A stretch of DNA of 64,000 nucleotides from JBCBSZ01 sp039818945 (lineage in GTDB: Bacteria; Actinomycetota; Acidimicrobiia; Acidimicrobiales; Poriferisodalaceae). Positions 1 to 7,841 of this stretch are shown here, piece after piece. Location: assembly GCA_039818945.1 (NCBI GenBank), contig JBCBSZ010000019.1, forward strand, positions 8,998-72,997. Direction: 5' to 3'. Positions within the stretch are counted from its first letter, which is position 1. Every line of letters begins with the position of its first letter. Below the pieces are notes generated by a model that had not been told where the DNA came from, did not search any database, and was given only the letters and a program-made list of their open reading frames with translations. Position numbers and translations under genes: made by a program.

Positions 1-2729
1 GCGGCACCGGCAGCGATGTCGAGTGCGACCCGGCCCGCCTGATCGCGTTCCTCGAGGCCGAGCCCGACAAGGCCGCCGCGTGGGCGGGGGTCCAGGGCAT
101 CGAGGTCGACGAGATCGCCGACTACATCGGCGGGCTCACCCCCGCGGTGCTGCTCGAGGACACCTGGGTGACCAACCACGGCTACCGAGACGGTCGGGCC
201 ACGCCCCGTCAGTCCGTCCTGCAGGCCGGCACCGCGATCCTCGTCGACGACGAGGGCGTGCCCCGTGCCCGCTGCAAGTGCGGCAACCCGCTGACGCCGC
301 CGCAGGTCCCGTCCGACCTGGGCCGGGTCGAGCTGGTCGGCGAGCCGTGGGACGGCTTCGACCTCGGCGAGGTCGTGCAGGTCGAGCCGGCGACGTTCAC
401 CGCCGAGGGGCTCTTCCTCACCCGCCTGCCCGACGGCCAGGCCATCTTCCGGCCGACGGGCACGACCGGCGACCAGGACGTCCTCGTCGACGAGGACGGG
501 CGGTTCATCCAGGAGGTCGACGGCGAGGAGCTGCCCGAGGCCGCACCCGCGGGCAGCGGCCCGTATCCGCTGCCGCTCCAGACCAACGCCGGCTTCCCGA
601 TCGAGTACGAGGTGACCGGCCCGTGCCGGTGGGACGGCGAGGAGCTCTCGCTCACCGGCTCCGGGACGTGCGAGGTGGTCGGTTCGGCCGAGGGCGACGA
701 GCAGTGGGCGCCGTTCGAGCTGAGCTCGACGATCGAGATCGAGGCGCTCGAGCAGCTCATCGCCGTGCCCGAGATCGGCGTGCTCGTCGTCGGTGAGGAG
801 CCGGTGCCGCTGGAGGCGAGCGCCGACTCCGGCCTGCCCCTCGTCTACTCGACCGAGGGCCCGTGCGAGGTGGTCGACGGTGCCATCCGGGCCACGGGCG
901 AGGGCGTCTGCATCCTGACGATCGAGCAGGAGGGCGACGACGAGTGGGCGGCCGCCGAGCCGGTCGTGATCGAGATCGAGATCCTCGGCGAGACCGAGGC
1001 CGGCGAGCGCGAAGCGCAGACCATCTCCTTCTCGCTCGCCGGCTCGATGCAGCTCGGCTCCTCCGGGCTCCGGCTCAACGCCACGTCGAGCTCCGGGCTG
1101 CCGGTCACCTTCACCGTCAGCGGTCCCTGCCGGATCTCGGGCGGACGCCTCGAGCCGCAGGCGCCCGGTACGTGCCGGGTCACGGCCGTCCAGGCCGGCG
1201 ACGAGGACGTCCAGCGGGCCACCGCCACGGAGACGGTCACCGTGCTGGCTCAACAGCAGACCGTCGATCTCTCGGGCCTGCCCGGCGAGCTCCGCTCCGA
1301 CGGCTCGGCGCCGCTGCCGGGCAGCAGCTCGGCCGGCCTGCCGGTCAGCTACACCACGTCGGGGCCCTGCACGGTCTCGGGCGGCCAGCTCCGGGCGACC
1401 GGTGCGGGGACCTGCACGTTGACCGCGTCGGTCGCCTCCAACGCGACCACCGCCGCGTTCCGCACGAGCGTCACGGTCGAGATCATCGAGGTGCTCGTCG
1501 AGGCGCAGGATCAGACCATCTCCTTCCCGGCACCGGGCGGGCTCACGTTCGGCGGCTCCGGCGTCGGCCTCTCCGCCAGCGCCAGCTCGGGCCTGCCGGT
1601 CACCTACACCGTCACCGCCGGGCCGTGCTCGCTGTCGGGGAGCACGCTGACCGCCACGGGCGCGGGCTCCTGCACCGTCGTGGCGTCCCAGCCCGGCAAC
1701 GCGGCCTTCAACCCGGCGCCGTCCGTGTCCCAGACCGTCACGGTCGCCCGCGCCGGGCAGACCGTCTCGATCGATGCGCCGGGCACGATGCTCGTCGAGG
1801 ACAGCGCCACGGTCGGCGGCTCGTCGAGCGCCGGCCTGCCGGTCGCGCTGTCGGCCAGCGGGGCGTGCCGCCTCGCCGGTTCGACCCTGACCGCCACGAC
1901 CGAGGGCACCTGCACCATCGCCGCCGAGCAAGCCGGCAACGGCGACTACGACCCCGCCTCCACCAGCCGGACCGTCACGGTGTCCAAGCGGACCCAGACG
2001 ATCGACGTCTCGGCACCTGGGTCGATGGAGGTATTCTCGTCCGCGGCCGTGAGCGCCTCGGCCACCTCCGGCCTGCCCGTGGAGGTCTCGGTGAGCGGAC
2101 CGTGCGAGTTCCCCGGCTCGACGTTGGAGCCCTTCGCCCTCGGCACCTGCACCATCACGGCCAGCCAGGCGGGCAACGGCGCTTGGGAAGCCGCACCGAC
2201 CCGCACGGTGAACGTCACGATCACGCAGGCCCAGCAGACCATCAACTACCGCAACATCGGCACCCAGGAGCTGTCCGCCGAGATCCCGCTCGACGCCACC
2301 ACCTCATCCGGCCTCCCGGTCGAGTACAGCGAATCGGGCGGCTGCGTCATCGACCAGCCCTCCCTGTTCGCGATCGCCGTCGGGACCTGCACGCTCACGA
2401 TCACCCAGCCCGGCACCGCGGAGTACGCACCCGCCACCATCACCCGGACCTTCGACATCGTCCGCCGCTCCCAGACGATCAGCTTCAGCCCGCTGTCCGA
2501 CGCTTTCCACGGCAGCAACGGCCAGCCGATCGTCGCCTCGGCCTCTTCGGGGCTACCGATCCAGTTCTCGGTGAGCGGTCCCTGCATCCTGGCCGGCGCC
2601 GCAGCGGTCGTCGTCCCCGACGGTTCGGCGATCGAGGGCCGCTGCACGGTGACCGCCACCCAGAACGGCGACGGTGAGTACGCACCGGCGGCCCCGGTCT
2701 CGCAGTCGTTCCAGGTCTTCAACCGGTGA
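1..2729 (+). CDS. Secreted DUF6777-type protein with nine Ig-like repeats (5' truncated)
   Basis: The reading frame is open from base 3 to the TGA at 2727-2729 (908 residues visible), so the start and any signal peptide lie outside the window. The first ~110 residues resemble the DUF6777 domain (CDPARLIAFLE, TNHGYRDGRAT, CKCGNPLTPP). From about base 560 there follow nine ~75-residue units with a common core SGLPVxYxVSGPC, then a second Cys in GTC, then xxAxQxGNxxY; the last seven open with QTI or QTV. Each unit carries one Cys pair that could form a disulfide. This architecture is typical of secreted or surface-attached beta-sandwich proteins. No sortase motif or C-terminal membrane anchor is seen; the protein ends FQVFNR. 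Function is unknown; adhesion or a structural role is inference. Confidence 0.8.
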   Translation, partial: GTGSDVECDPARLIAFLEAEPDKAAAWAGVQGIEVDEIADYIGGLTPAVLLEDTWVTNHGYRDGRATPRQSVLQAGTAILVDDEGVPRARCKCGNPLTPPQVPSDLGRVELVGEPWDGFDLGEVVQVEPATFTAEGLFLTRLPDGQAIFRPTGTTGDQDVLVDEDGRFIQEVDGEELPEAAPAGSGPYPLPLQTNAGFPIEYEVTGPCRWDGEELSLTGSGTCEVVGSAEGDEQWAPFELSSTIEIEALEQLIAVPEIGVLVVGEEPVPLEASADSGLPLVYSTEGPCEVVDGAIRATGEGVCILTIEQEGDDEWAAAEPVVIEIEILGETEAGEREAQTISFSLAGSMQLGSSGLRLNATSSSGLPVTFTVSGPCRISGGRLEPQAPGTCRVTAVQAGDEDVQRATATETVTVLAQQQTVDLSGLPGELRSDGSAPLPGSSSAGLPVSYTTSGPCTVSGGQLRATGAGTCTLTASVASNATTAAFRTSVTVEIIEVLVEAQDQTISFPAPGGLTFGGSGVGLSASASSGLPVTYTVTAGPCSLSGSTLTATGAGSCTVVASQPGNAAFNPAPSVSQTVTVARAGQTVSIDAPGTMLVEDSATVGGSSSAGLPVALSASGACRLAGSTLTATTEGTCTIAAEQAGNGDYDPASTSRTVTVSKRTQTIDVSAPGSMEVFSSAAVSASATSGLPVEVSVSGPCEFPGSTLEPFALGTCTITASQAGNGAWEAAPTRTVNVTITQAQQTINYRNIGTQELSAEIPLDATTSSGLPVEYSESGGCVIDQPSLFAIAVGTCTLTITQPGTAEYAPATITRTFDIVRRSQTISFSPLSDAFHGSNGQPIVASASSGLPIQFSVSGPCILAGAAAVVVPDGSAIEGRCTVTATQNGDGEYAPAAPVSQSFQVFNR

Positions 2730-2739
2730 CCTGACCGCC

Positions 2740-2745
2740 TAGCCT
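2740..2745 (+). promoter_or_regulatory. -10 box (TAGCCT) of the first cox maturation operon
   Basis: TAGCCT fits the actinobacterial -10 TANNNT and ends 9 bases before the ATG at 2755, giving a leaderless or nearly leaderless mRNA. There is no convincing -35 and no Shine-Dalgarno sequence. Confidence 0.45.
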
Positions 2746-2754
2746 GACGGCAGC

Positions 2755-3669
2755 ATGAGCGAGCGCAGAGGGCAGACGGTCGACGATGTCAGAGCAGGTC
2801 TGGAGGCGCAGGACTACCTGACCGATGACGGTCTCGCGACCATCGTCTTCCTGGCGCTCGAGCTGGGACGCCCCCTGCTGCTCGAGGGTGAGCCCGGCGT
2901 CGGCAAGACCGAGCTCGCCCGGGCCCTGTCGGCCTGGACCGGCGGCGAGCTGATCCGGCTGCAGTGCTACGAGGGCATCGACGCCGCGCAGGCGCTCTAC
3001 GAGTGGGACTACACCCGCCAGCTGCTCCACCTCCGCACCGCCGAGGCGGTCGGTGCGACCGGTGACGCCGTCGACCTCGAGGACCAGCTCTACTCGGAGC
3101 GCTTCCTGATCGAGCGACCGCTGCTGCGGGCCATCGACCTCGCATCGAAGGGCACGCCGCCCGTCCTGCTGGTCGACGAGGTCGACCGGGCCGACGACGA
3201 GTTCGAGGCGTTCCTGCTCGAGGTGCTGTCGGACTTCGCGGTCACCGTGCCCGAGCTCGGGACGTTCCGGGCCGAGCAGCCGCCGATCGTGATCGTCACG
3301 TCGAACCGGACCCGCGACGTGCACGACGCCCTCAAGCGCCGGTGCCTCTATCACTGGGTCGAACACCCCGACTTCGAGCGCGAGGTGCAGATCGTGCGCC
3401 GCCGCGCCCCGGAGGTCGGCGATCGCCTCGCCCGCCAGGTGGCCGCCGCCGTGGCCCAGCTCCGCGACATGGAGCTGTACAAGCCGCCCGGCGTCGCCGA
3501 GACCATCGACTGGGCCATGGCGCTCGGCCGGCTCGGCCGCACCGAGCTCGACCAGGCCTCCGTCGAGGCCAGCCTCGGCGCCGTGGTCAAGTACGCCGAG
3601 GACCGCGAGAAGGTCAACGGCAACAGCATGGAGGCGCTGATCGCCCGGGCCGTCGCCATCACGTCGTGA
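2755..3669 (+). CDS. coxD: MoxR-family AAA+ ATPase, CoxD-like
   Basis: 304 residues. Walker A is GEPGVGKTE from residue 45 (Lys51) and Walker B is VLLVDEVDRADDE, followed by sensor TSNRTRD and the MoxR-specific segment CLYHWVEHPDFERE. MoxR ATPases work with a VWA-domain partner to remodel or activate metalloenzymes. In carboxydotrophs, CoxD is needed to build the sulfurated Mo-S-Cu centre of CO dehydrogenase. The next gene, a VWA protein, starts inside its stop codon. A second, closely similar copy lies at 28122-29000 inside the structural CODH operon, so this copy may serve another Mo-hydroxylase or be a duplicate. The CoxD name rests on the gene neighbourhood. Confidence 0.85.
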   Translation: MSERRGQTVDDVRAGLEAQDYLTDDGLATIVFLALELGRPLLLEGEPGVGKTELARALSAWTGGELIRLQCYEGIDAAQALYEWDYTRQLLHLRTAEAVGATGDAVDLEDQLYSERFLIERPLLRAIDLASKGTPPVLLVDEVDRADDEFEAFLLEVLSDFAVTVPELGTFRAEQPPIVIVTSNRTRDVHDALKRRCLYHWVEHPDFEREVQIVRRRAPEVGDRLARQVAAAVAQLRDMELYKPPGVAETIDWAMALGRLGRTELDQASVEASLGAVVKYAEDREKVNGNSMEALIARAVAITS

Positions 3670-4805
3670 CCGACACGGCGGCGGACCCCGAGCCGACGAC
3701 GGCTCCCGAGCGGATGGCGGTGGCGTTCGCTCACGTGCTGCGCACCGCAGAGCTCGACGTGCCCGTCGGGACGGTCACCACCTTCGTCGAGGCGCTCGGA
3801 CGGGTCGGGATCGACGATCGCGACCGCGTGTACTGGGCCGGCCGCACGACCCTCGTGCGCCGCCCGGAGGACATCCCGCTCTTCGACCGGGCCTTCGCCG
3901 TGTTCTGGTTCGCCGCGGAGCAGATCGTCGCCCGACCCGACGAGCCGATCGAGATCACCTTCGCCCTCGACAGCGACGACGGCGACGAGCCGGACGAGGG
4001 CGAGGGCGACGGGATCGACGACGGCATCGACGTCGCCGTGCGGTGGAGCGCGAGCGAGGTGCTCTCGCGCAAGGACTTCGCCGACTGCAGCGACGCCGAG
4101 ATCGAGGAGATCCGCCGGCTGATGACCCAGCTGCGCGTGGCGTCGAGCCGGCGACGGGCCCGCCGGCATCGCCGTACCAACCGGCAGCGGGGCCGACCCG
4201 ATCTGCGTCGCACCGTCCGGCGGGCGATGCGCACCGGCGGCGACCCGGCCCGTCGGCTCTTCACCGCCCCGGACGATCGGCCCCGACGCATCGTCCTGCT
4301 CCTCGACGTCTCGGGGTCGATGGAGCACTACGCCAGGGCCCTGCTGCGCTTCGCCCACGTCGCCGTGGCCGGGCGGTCCGAGGTCGAGGCCTTCACGTTC
4401 GGCACCCGCCTCACGCGGGTGACCCGCGAGCTCGACTCCCGCGACCCCGACGCCGCGTTCCGGTCGGCCACCACGGCGGTCGAGGACTGGTCGGGTGGGA
4501 CGAGGATCGGTGCCGCGCTGCGGGAGTTCAACGACGAGTGGGGCGTCCGCGGCATGGCCCGCGGCTCGATCGTCGTCATCCTCTCCGACGGGTGGGACCG
4601 GGGCGAGCCCGAGGTGCTGGGCGAGCAGATGGCGCGCCTGTCCCGGGTCGCGCACCGGGTCGTGTGGGTGAACCCGCTCAAGTACACCGACGGCTACGCG
4701 CCGCTCGCCCGAGGGATGGCGGCGGCGCTCCCGTATGTTGATGACTTCGTGGAGGGTCACTCGCTCGACGCCGTGCGGGAGCTCGCTGCGCTGATCGACC
4801 GGTAG
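3666..4805 (+). CDS. coxE: VWA-domain protein, CoxE-like
   Basis: 379 residues from a GTG at 3666 that overlaps the MoxR stop (GTGA). The N-terminal half is a helical CoxE-specific region with an acidic stretch (residues ~100-125) and an Arg-rich linker (~160-185, SSRRRARRHRR). The C-terminal VWA domain has an intact MIDAS motif DVSGSM (Asp214) plus a later WSGGTRIG and ILSDGWDRGEP. VWA partners recruit MoxR ATPases to their targets through the metal site. An upstream in-frame Met at 3342 would lie wholly inside the MoxR gene and is rejected. Paralogue at 28997-30178. Confidence 0.85.
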   Translation: MTDTAADPEPTTAPERMAVAFAHVLRTAELDVPVGTVTTFVEALGRVGIDDRDRVYWAGRTTLVRRPEDIPLFDRAFAVFWFAAEQIVARPDEPIEITFALDSDDGDEPDEGEGDGIDDGIDVAVRWSASEVLSRKDFADCSDAEIEEIRRLMTQLRVASSRRRARRHRRTNRQRGRPDLRRTVRRAMRTGGDPARRLFTAPDDRPRRIVLLLDVSGSMEHYARALLRFAHVAVAGRSEVEAFTFGTRLTRVTRELDSRDPDAAFRSATTAVEDWSGGTRIGAALREFNDEWGVRGMARGSIVVILSDGWDRGEPEVLGEQMARLSRVAHRVVWVNPLKYTDGYAPLARGMAAALPYVDDFVEGHSLDAVRELAALIDR

Positions 4806-4830
4806 GCGAAGGTCGAGGAGGGGAGAGATC

Positions 4831-5148
4831 GTGCTCGAGGTGCTGGACGACATCGATCGGTGGCGCCGGGCCGGACGCCGTGTGGCGGTCGCCCGCGTGG
4901 TCGACATCGAGGGCTCGGGCCCTCGTGACCCCGGTGCGGCGATGGCGGTGAACGACGAGGGCGAGGTCGCCGGGTCGGTCTCGGGAGGCTGCGTCGAGGG
5001 CGCGGTCGTCGGCGAGGCGCTGGGCATCCTCGACGGCGCCCGCGGTCCCGGCGTCGTCACGTTCGGCTACTCCGACGACGAGGCCTTCGCCGTCGGCCTG
5101 ACCTGTGGCGGGACCATCCACCTCTTCATCGAGGAGCTCGACTGGTGA
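4831..5148 (+). CDS. XdhC/CoxI-type N-terminal domain protein
   Basis: 105 residues from GTG 4831, preceded by a purine-rich GAGGAGGGGAGAG that can serve as ribosome binding site. It matches only the first half of XdhC/CoxF proteins: GSGPRDPGAAMAV, GSVSGGCVEGAVV and LTCGG are the conserved glycine/cysteine signatures. XdhC proteins bind sulfurated Mo cofactor and insert it into xanthine dehydrogenase or CO dehydrogenase. The NAD-like Rossmann half is supplied by the next gene, which overlaps by 4 bases, so the two probably form one split XdhC complex, as CoxF and CoxI do in other cox clusters. Confidence 0.8.
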   Translation: MLEVLDDIDRWRRAGRRVAVARVVDIEGSGPRDPGAAMAVNDEGEVAGSVSGGCVEGAVVGEALGILDGARGPGVVTFGYSDDEAFAVGLTCGGTIHLFIEELDW

Positions 5149-5936
5149 GCGACGCCTCGCTCTACGAGGTCTGGAGCGACGCGCTCCGAACGGAGCGGCC
5201 GGTCGCCCTCGCCACGGTCATCGACGGTCCCGACGCCGGCGCCAAGCTCCTCGTCGAGCGCGACGGCGCCACCGTCGGCTCGTTGGGCAACGCCGACCTC
5301 GATCGGGTGGTCGCCCGGGACGCGCTGGCCGAGCTCGACATGGGCCTCACCGAGGTCCGGCACTACGGCGCCCGCGGCGAAGCTCGCCAGGCCGACGTGT
5401 CGATCTTCATCGAGTCGCGGGCACCGCGTCCCCGGATGTTGATCTTCGGTGCCGTCGACTTCACCAGGGCGCTGGCCCAGCAGGCGAAGTTCCTCGGCTA
5501 CCACGTCACGGTCTGCGATGCCCGCGAGGTCTTCGCCACCCGGAAGCGCTTCCCGATGGCCGACGAGGTGGTCGTCGACTGGCCGAACCGGCTCCTCGAG
5601 CAGGTCGGCGGCGAGCTCGGTCCGCGCGATGCGGTCTGCGTGCTCACCCACGACGCCAAGTTCGACGTGCCCGCCATCACCTCCGCGCTGCGGACCCGCG
5701 TCGGCTACATCGGCGCGATGGGGAGCCGGCGCACCCACTCGACGCGCAGCGACCGACTCCGCGAGGAGGGTGTGACAGACGAGGAGCTCGACCGCATTCT
5801 CGCTCCCATCGGCATCGACATCGGCGCCCGCTCGCCCGAGGAGACGGCCGTGTCGATCTGCGCCGAGATCATCGCCCTCCGCACCGGTCGCGTGGCGGCG
5901 AGCCTGCGCGACGGCGAGGGGCCGATCCACGCGTGA
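5145..5936 (+). CDS. XdhC/CoxF-family Mo-cofactor maturation protein
   Basis: 263 residues from GTG 5145, overlapping the previous stop. Residues 1-85 are a weakly conserved XdhC-like N-terminal domain that lacks the GGC signature of its neighbour. Residues ~88-263 are the XdhC_C Rossmann domain: RMLIFGAVDFT, VTVCDAR, CVLTHDAKFD, YIGAMGSRRTH and GIDIGARSPEETAVSI. Role, by family: handling and sulfuration of Mo-cytosine-dinucleotide cofactor for a molybdenum hydroxylase. The loss of the Cys/Gly signature here and its presence in the 105-residue partner suggests division of labour between the two subunits; this is inference. Confidence 0.85.
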   Translation: MSDASLYEVWSDALRTERPVALATVIDGPDAGAKLLVERDGATVGSLGNADLDRVVARDALAELDMGLTEVRHYGARGEARQADVSIFIESRAPRPRMLIFGAVDFTRALAQQAKFLGYHVTVCDAREVFATRKRFPMADEVVVDWPNRLLEQVGGELGPRDAVCVLTHDAKFDVPAITSALRTRVGYIGAMGSRRTHSTRSDRLREEGVTDEELDRILAPIGIDIGARSPEETAVSICAEIIALRTGRVAASLRDGEGPIHA

Positions 5937-5943
5937 GGCGCCG

Positions 5944-6501
5944 GTGAGCACCGCGGCCGTCGTCCTCGCCGCCGGCGCCGGGTCCCGCTTCGCCGGACCC
6001 GATCACAAGCTGCTCGCCGTCGTCGACGGACGCCCGTTGCTCGCCCACGTCCTCGACGCGGTCGTGGAGGCGTCGATCGGGCCGATCCTCGTGGTCACCG
6101 GCGCGGCCGACGTCGACCGGGTGCTCCCCGACGGGGTCGAGGCCCTGCAGAACCCCCGGTGGGAGGAGGGGCAGGCGACCTCGCTCGCCGTGGCCGTCGA
6201 TCGCGCCGAGGAGCTCGGCCTCGACGCGATCGTGGTCGGCCTGGGGGACCAGCCCGGCATCCCGGCCGAGGCGTGGCGCCGTGTCGCCGCCTCCACGTCG
6301 CCGATCGCCGTCGCCACCTACGGTGACCGGCGGCGCAACCCGGTCCGTCTCGCCCGCTCGGTGTGGCCGCTGCTGTCCCGCGAGGGCGACGAGGGCGCCC
6401 GCAGCCTGGTCAGAGCGCGACCCGATCTGGTCGACGGGGTAGGTTGTCCGGGCAATCCGGACGACATCGACACACAGGAGGACCTCCAGAGATGGAACTG
6501 A
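5944..6501 (+). CDS. MobA/MocA-like NTP transferase (molybdenum cofactor cytidylyltransferase-like)
   Basis: 185 residues from GTG 5944, 7 bases after the previous stop. The N terminus carries the nucleotidyltransferase signature VVLAAGAGSRF followed by a conserved Lys (DHKLLAVVDGRPL), and there is a metal-binding GLGDQPG. MocA-type enzymes attach CMP to molybdopterin to give MCD, the cofactor form used by CO dehydrogenase and related hydroxylases. Its place between XdhC and CoxG genes fits this. Specificity for CTP rather than GTP is inferred from context only. Confidence 0.8.
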   Translation: MSTAAVVLAAGAGSRFAGPDHKLLAVVDGRPLLAHVLDAVVEASIGPILVVTGAADVDRVLPDGVEALQNPRWEEGQATSLAVAVDRAEELGLDAIVVGLGDQPGIPAEAWRRVAASTSPIAVATYGDRRRNPVRLARSVWPLLSREGDEGARSLVRARPDLVDGVGCPGNPDDIDTQEDLQRWN

Positions 6502-7199
6502 CCAACGAGTTCCGCGTGGGTGTGCCGGTGGACCGTGCGTGGGAGGTCCTCACCGACGTCGAGTTGATCGCTCCGTGCCTCCCGGGCGCGCAGCTGACCG
6601 AGGTCGACGGCGAGACGTATCACGGCCAGGTCAAGGTGAAGGTCGGGCCGATCACCGCGCAGTACAAGGGTTCGGCGCACTTCATCGAGAAGGACGACGT
6701 CAACCATCGAGCCGTGCTCGACGGCACCGGCCGCGACACCCGCGGCCAGGGCAACGCGTCGGCGATCATCACCGCGCAGCTCACCCCCGACGGCGACGGG
6801 ACGAAGGTCGACGTCACGACCGAGCTGAAGGTCACGGGCAAGGTCGCGCAGTTCGGGCGCGGCGTGCTCGCCGACGTCAGCGCCAAGCTCCTGGGGCAGT
6901 TCGTCGACTGCCTCGAGGGCAAGATCCTCGTGACCGAGGACGGTGCTGCCGACGAGGTCGAGATGGAGGTCCCGCCGACCGGTGAGCCCGCGGCGGAGAC
7001 CGCACCCAATGGCGCTTCGCAGCCGGCCCCGGCGGCCGCTGCCACCGCCACCGATGCCGGCCCCCGCCGCATCGAGGGCCCCGAGGTCGAGCCGGTCGAT
7101 CTGCTCGACACCGCCGGCGTCCCGGTCGCCAAGCGCGCTGCGCCGCTGGCCCTCGTGCTGCTGGTGCTGATCTTCCTGCTGCGTCGGCGCCGCGGCTAG
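6492..7199 (+). CDS. coxG: CoxG-like SRPBCC protein with C-terminal membrane anchor
   Basis: 235 residues. The ATG at 6492 overlaps the MobA-like gene by 10 bases and follows AGGAGG at about 6477-6482. Residues 1-~150 form a CoxG/SRPBCC fold (FRVGVPVDRAWEVLTD, CLPGAQLTEVDG, GPITAQYKG, TDLKV-like strands). A Pro/Ala-rich linker follows, then a single membrane helix near the C terminus (LALVLLVLIFLL) ending in Arg. CoxG proteins are implicated in holding CO dehydrogenase at the membrane and in exchanging quinone with it. It is the only CoxG in the window, although the CODH structural genes are 16 kb away. Confidence 0.85.
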   Translation: MELTNEFRVGVPVDRAWEVLTDVELIAPCLPGAQLTEVDGETYHGQVKVKVGPITAQYKGSAHFIEKDDVNHRAVLDGTGRDTRGQGNASAIITAQLTPDGDGTKVDVTTELKVTGKVAQFGRGVLADVSAKLLGQFVDCLEGKILVTEDGAADEVEMEVPPTGEPAAETAPNGASQPAPAAAATATDAGPRRIEGPEVEPVDLLDTAGVPVAKRAAPLALVLLVLIFLLRRRRG

Positions 7200-7327
7200 T
7201 CACCACTCGTCATCGCCGTGATCACCGTCGCCGCCGCGGCTCGTCACCACTCGTCATCGCCGTGATCACCGTCGCCGCCACGGCTCGTCACCACTCGTCA
7301 TCGCCGTGATCAGCGTCGCCGTCTCGA
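7196..7327. repeat. Three tandem copies of a 44-bp unit
   Basis: Copies run 7196-7239, 7240-7283 and 7284-7327 with only a few mismatches; the unit begins CTCGTCACCACTCGTCATCG. Copy 1 overlaps the TAG stop of coxG, and a decayed fourth piece (CCCGTCATCGCGGTGA) reaches the GTG start of the DUF501 gene. Each copy contains the near-palindrome CGGTGATCACGG on reading both strands (GTGATCAC core). No coding potential is seen. It could be slipped-strand expansion of an old 3' region or a set of protein-binding or mRNA-processing sites. Confidence 0.85.
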
Positions 7328-7346
7328 GATCGGGCCCGTCATCGCG

Positions 7347-7841
7347 GTGAGCACCTCCGCCGCCGACCGCGAGCGGGTCGCCGAGCTGCTCGGCCGTGCC
7401 CCCATGGGCGCCTTCGACGTCGTCGTGCGCGCCTTCGACGGCGATCCGGTCGTGATCCGCAACGGTGTCCTGCTCGACGACGGCACGCCGATGCCCACGC
7501 GCTACTGGCTCGTCGGCGACCACGAGCGGCGAGCGGTCGGTCGCCTCGAGTCGACCGGCGGTGTGCGCGACGCCGAGGCGGCCGTCGACCCCGCCGAGCT
7601 GGCCGCCACCCACCGCGCCTACGCCGCCGAGCGCGACGCCCTCCTCCCCGCCGACCACCCCGGGCCACGGCCGAGCGGTGGGGTCGGCGGGACCGAGCGG
7701 GGCGTGAAGTGCCTGCACGCCCACTACGCCCACTTCCTCGCCGGCGGTGACGACCCGGTCGGGCGCTGGGTGCAGGCGTCGTTGGACGCGGCGGGTGAGA
7801 CGCGTCCCCACCGCGTCCTGGGAGAGACTGACCGCTCGTGA
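7347..7841 (+). CDS. DUF501 family protein
   Basis: 164 residues from GTG 7347. Conserved features of DUF501 are visible: VIRNGVLLDDGTPMPTRYWLVG near residues 33-55 and a C-terminal GVKCLHAHYAHFLAGGDDPVG. The function of the family is unknown. In many actinobacteria it sits between the enolase/FtsB-like genes and ppx; here the downstream ppx link is kept (GTGA overlap) but the upstream genes are replaced by the cox maturation module and the 44-bp repeats. Confidence 0.85.
   Translation: MSTSAADRERVAELLGRAPMGAFDVVVRAFDGDPVVIRNGVLLDDGTPMPTRYWLVGDHERRAVGRLESTGGVRDAEAAVDPAELAATHRAYAAERDALLPADHPGPRPSGGVGGTERGVKCLHAHYAHFLAGGDDPVGRWVQASLDAAGETRPHRVLGETDRS

Noticed and set aside
7196..7327. CRISPR-like array
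   Set aside because: The 44-bp units are contiguous with no unique spacers, and there are no cas genes.
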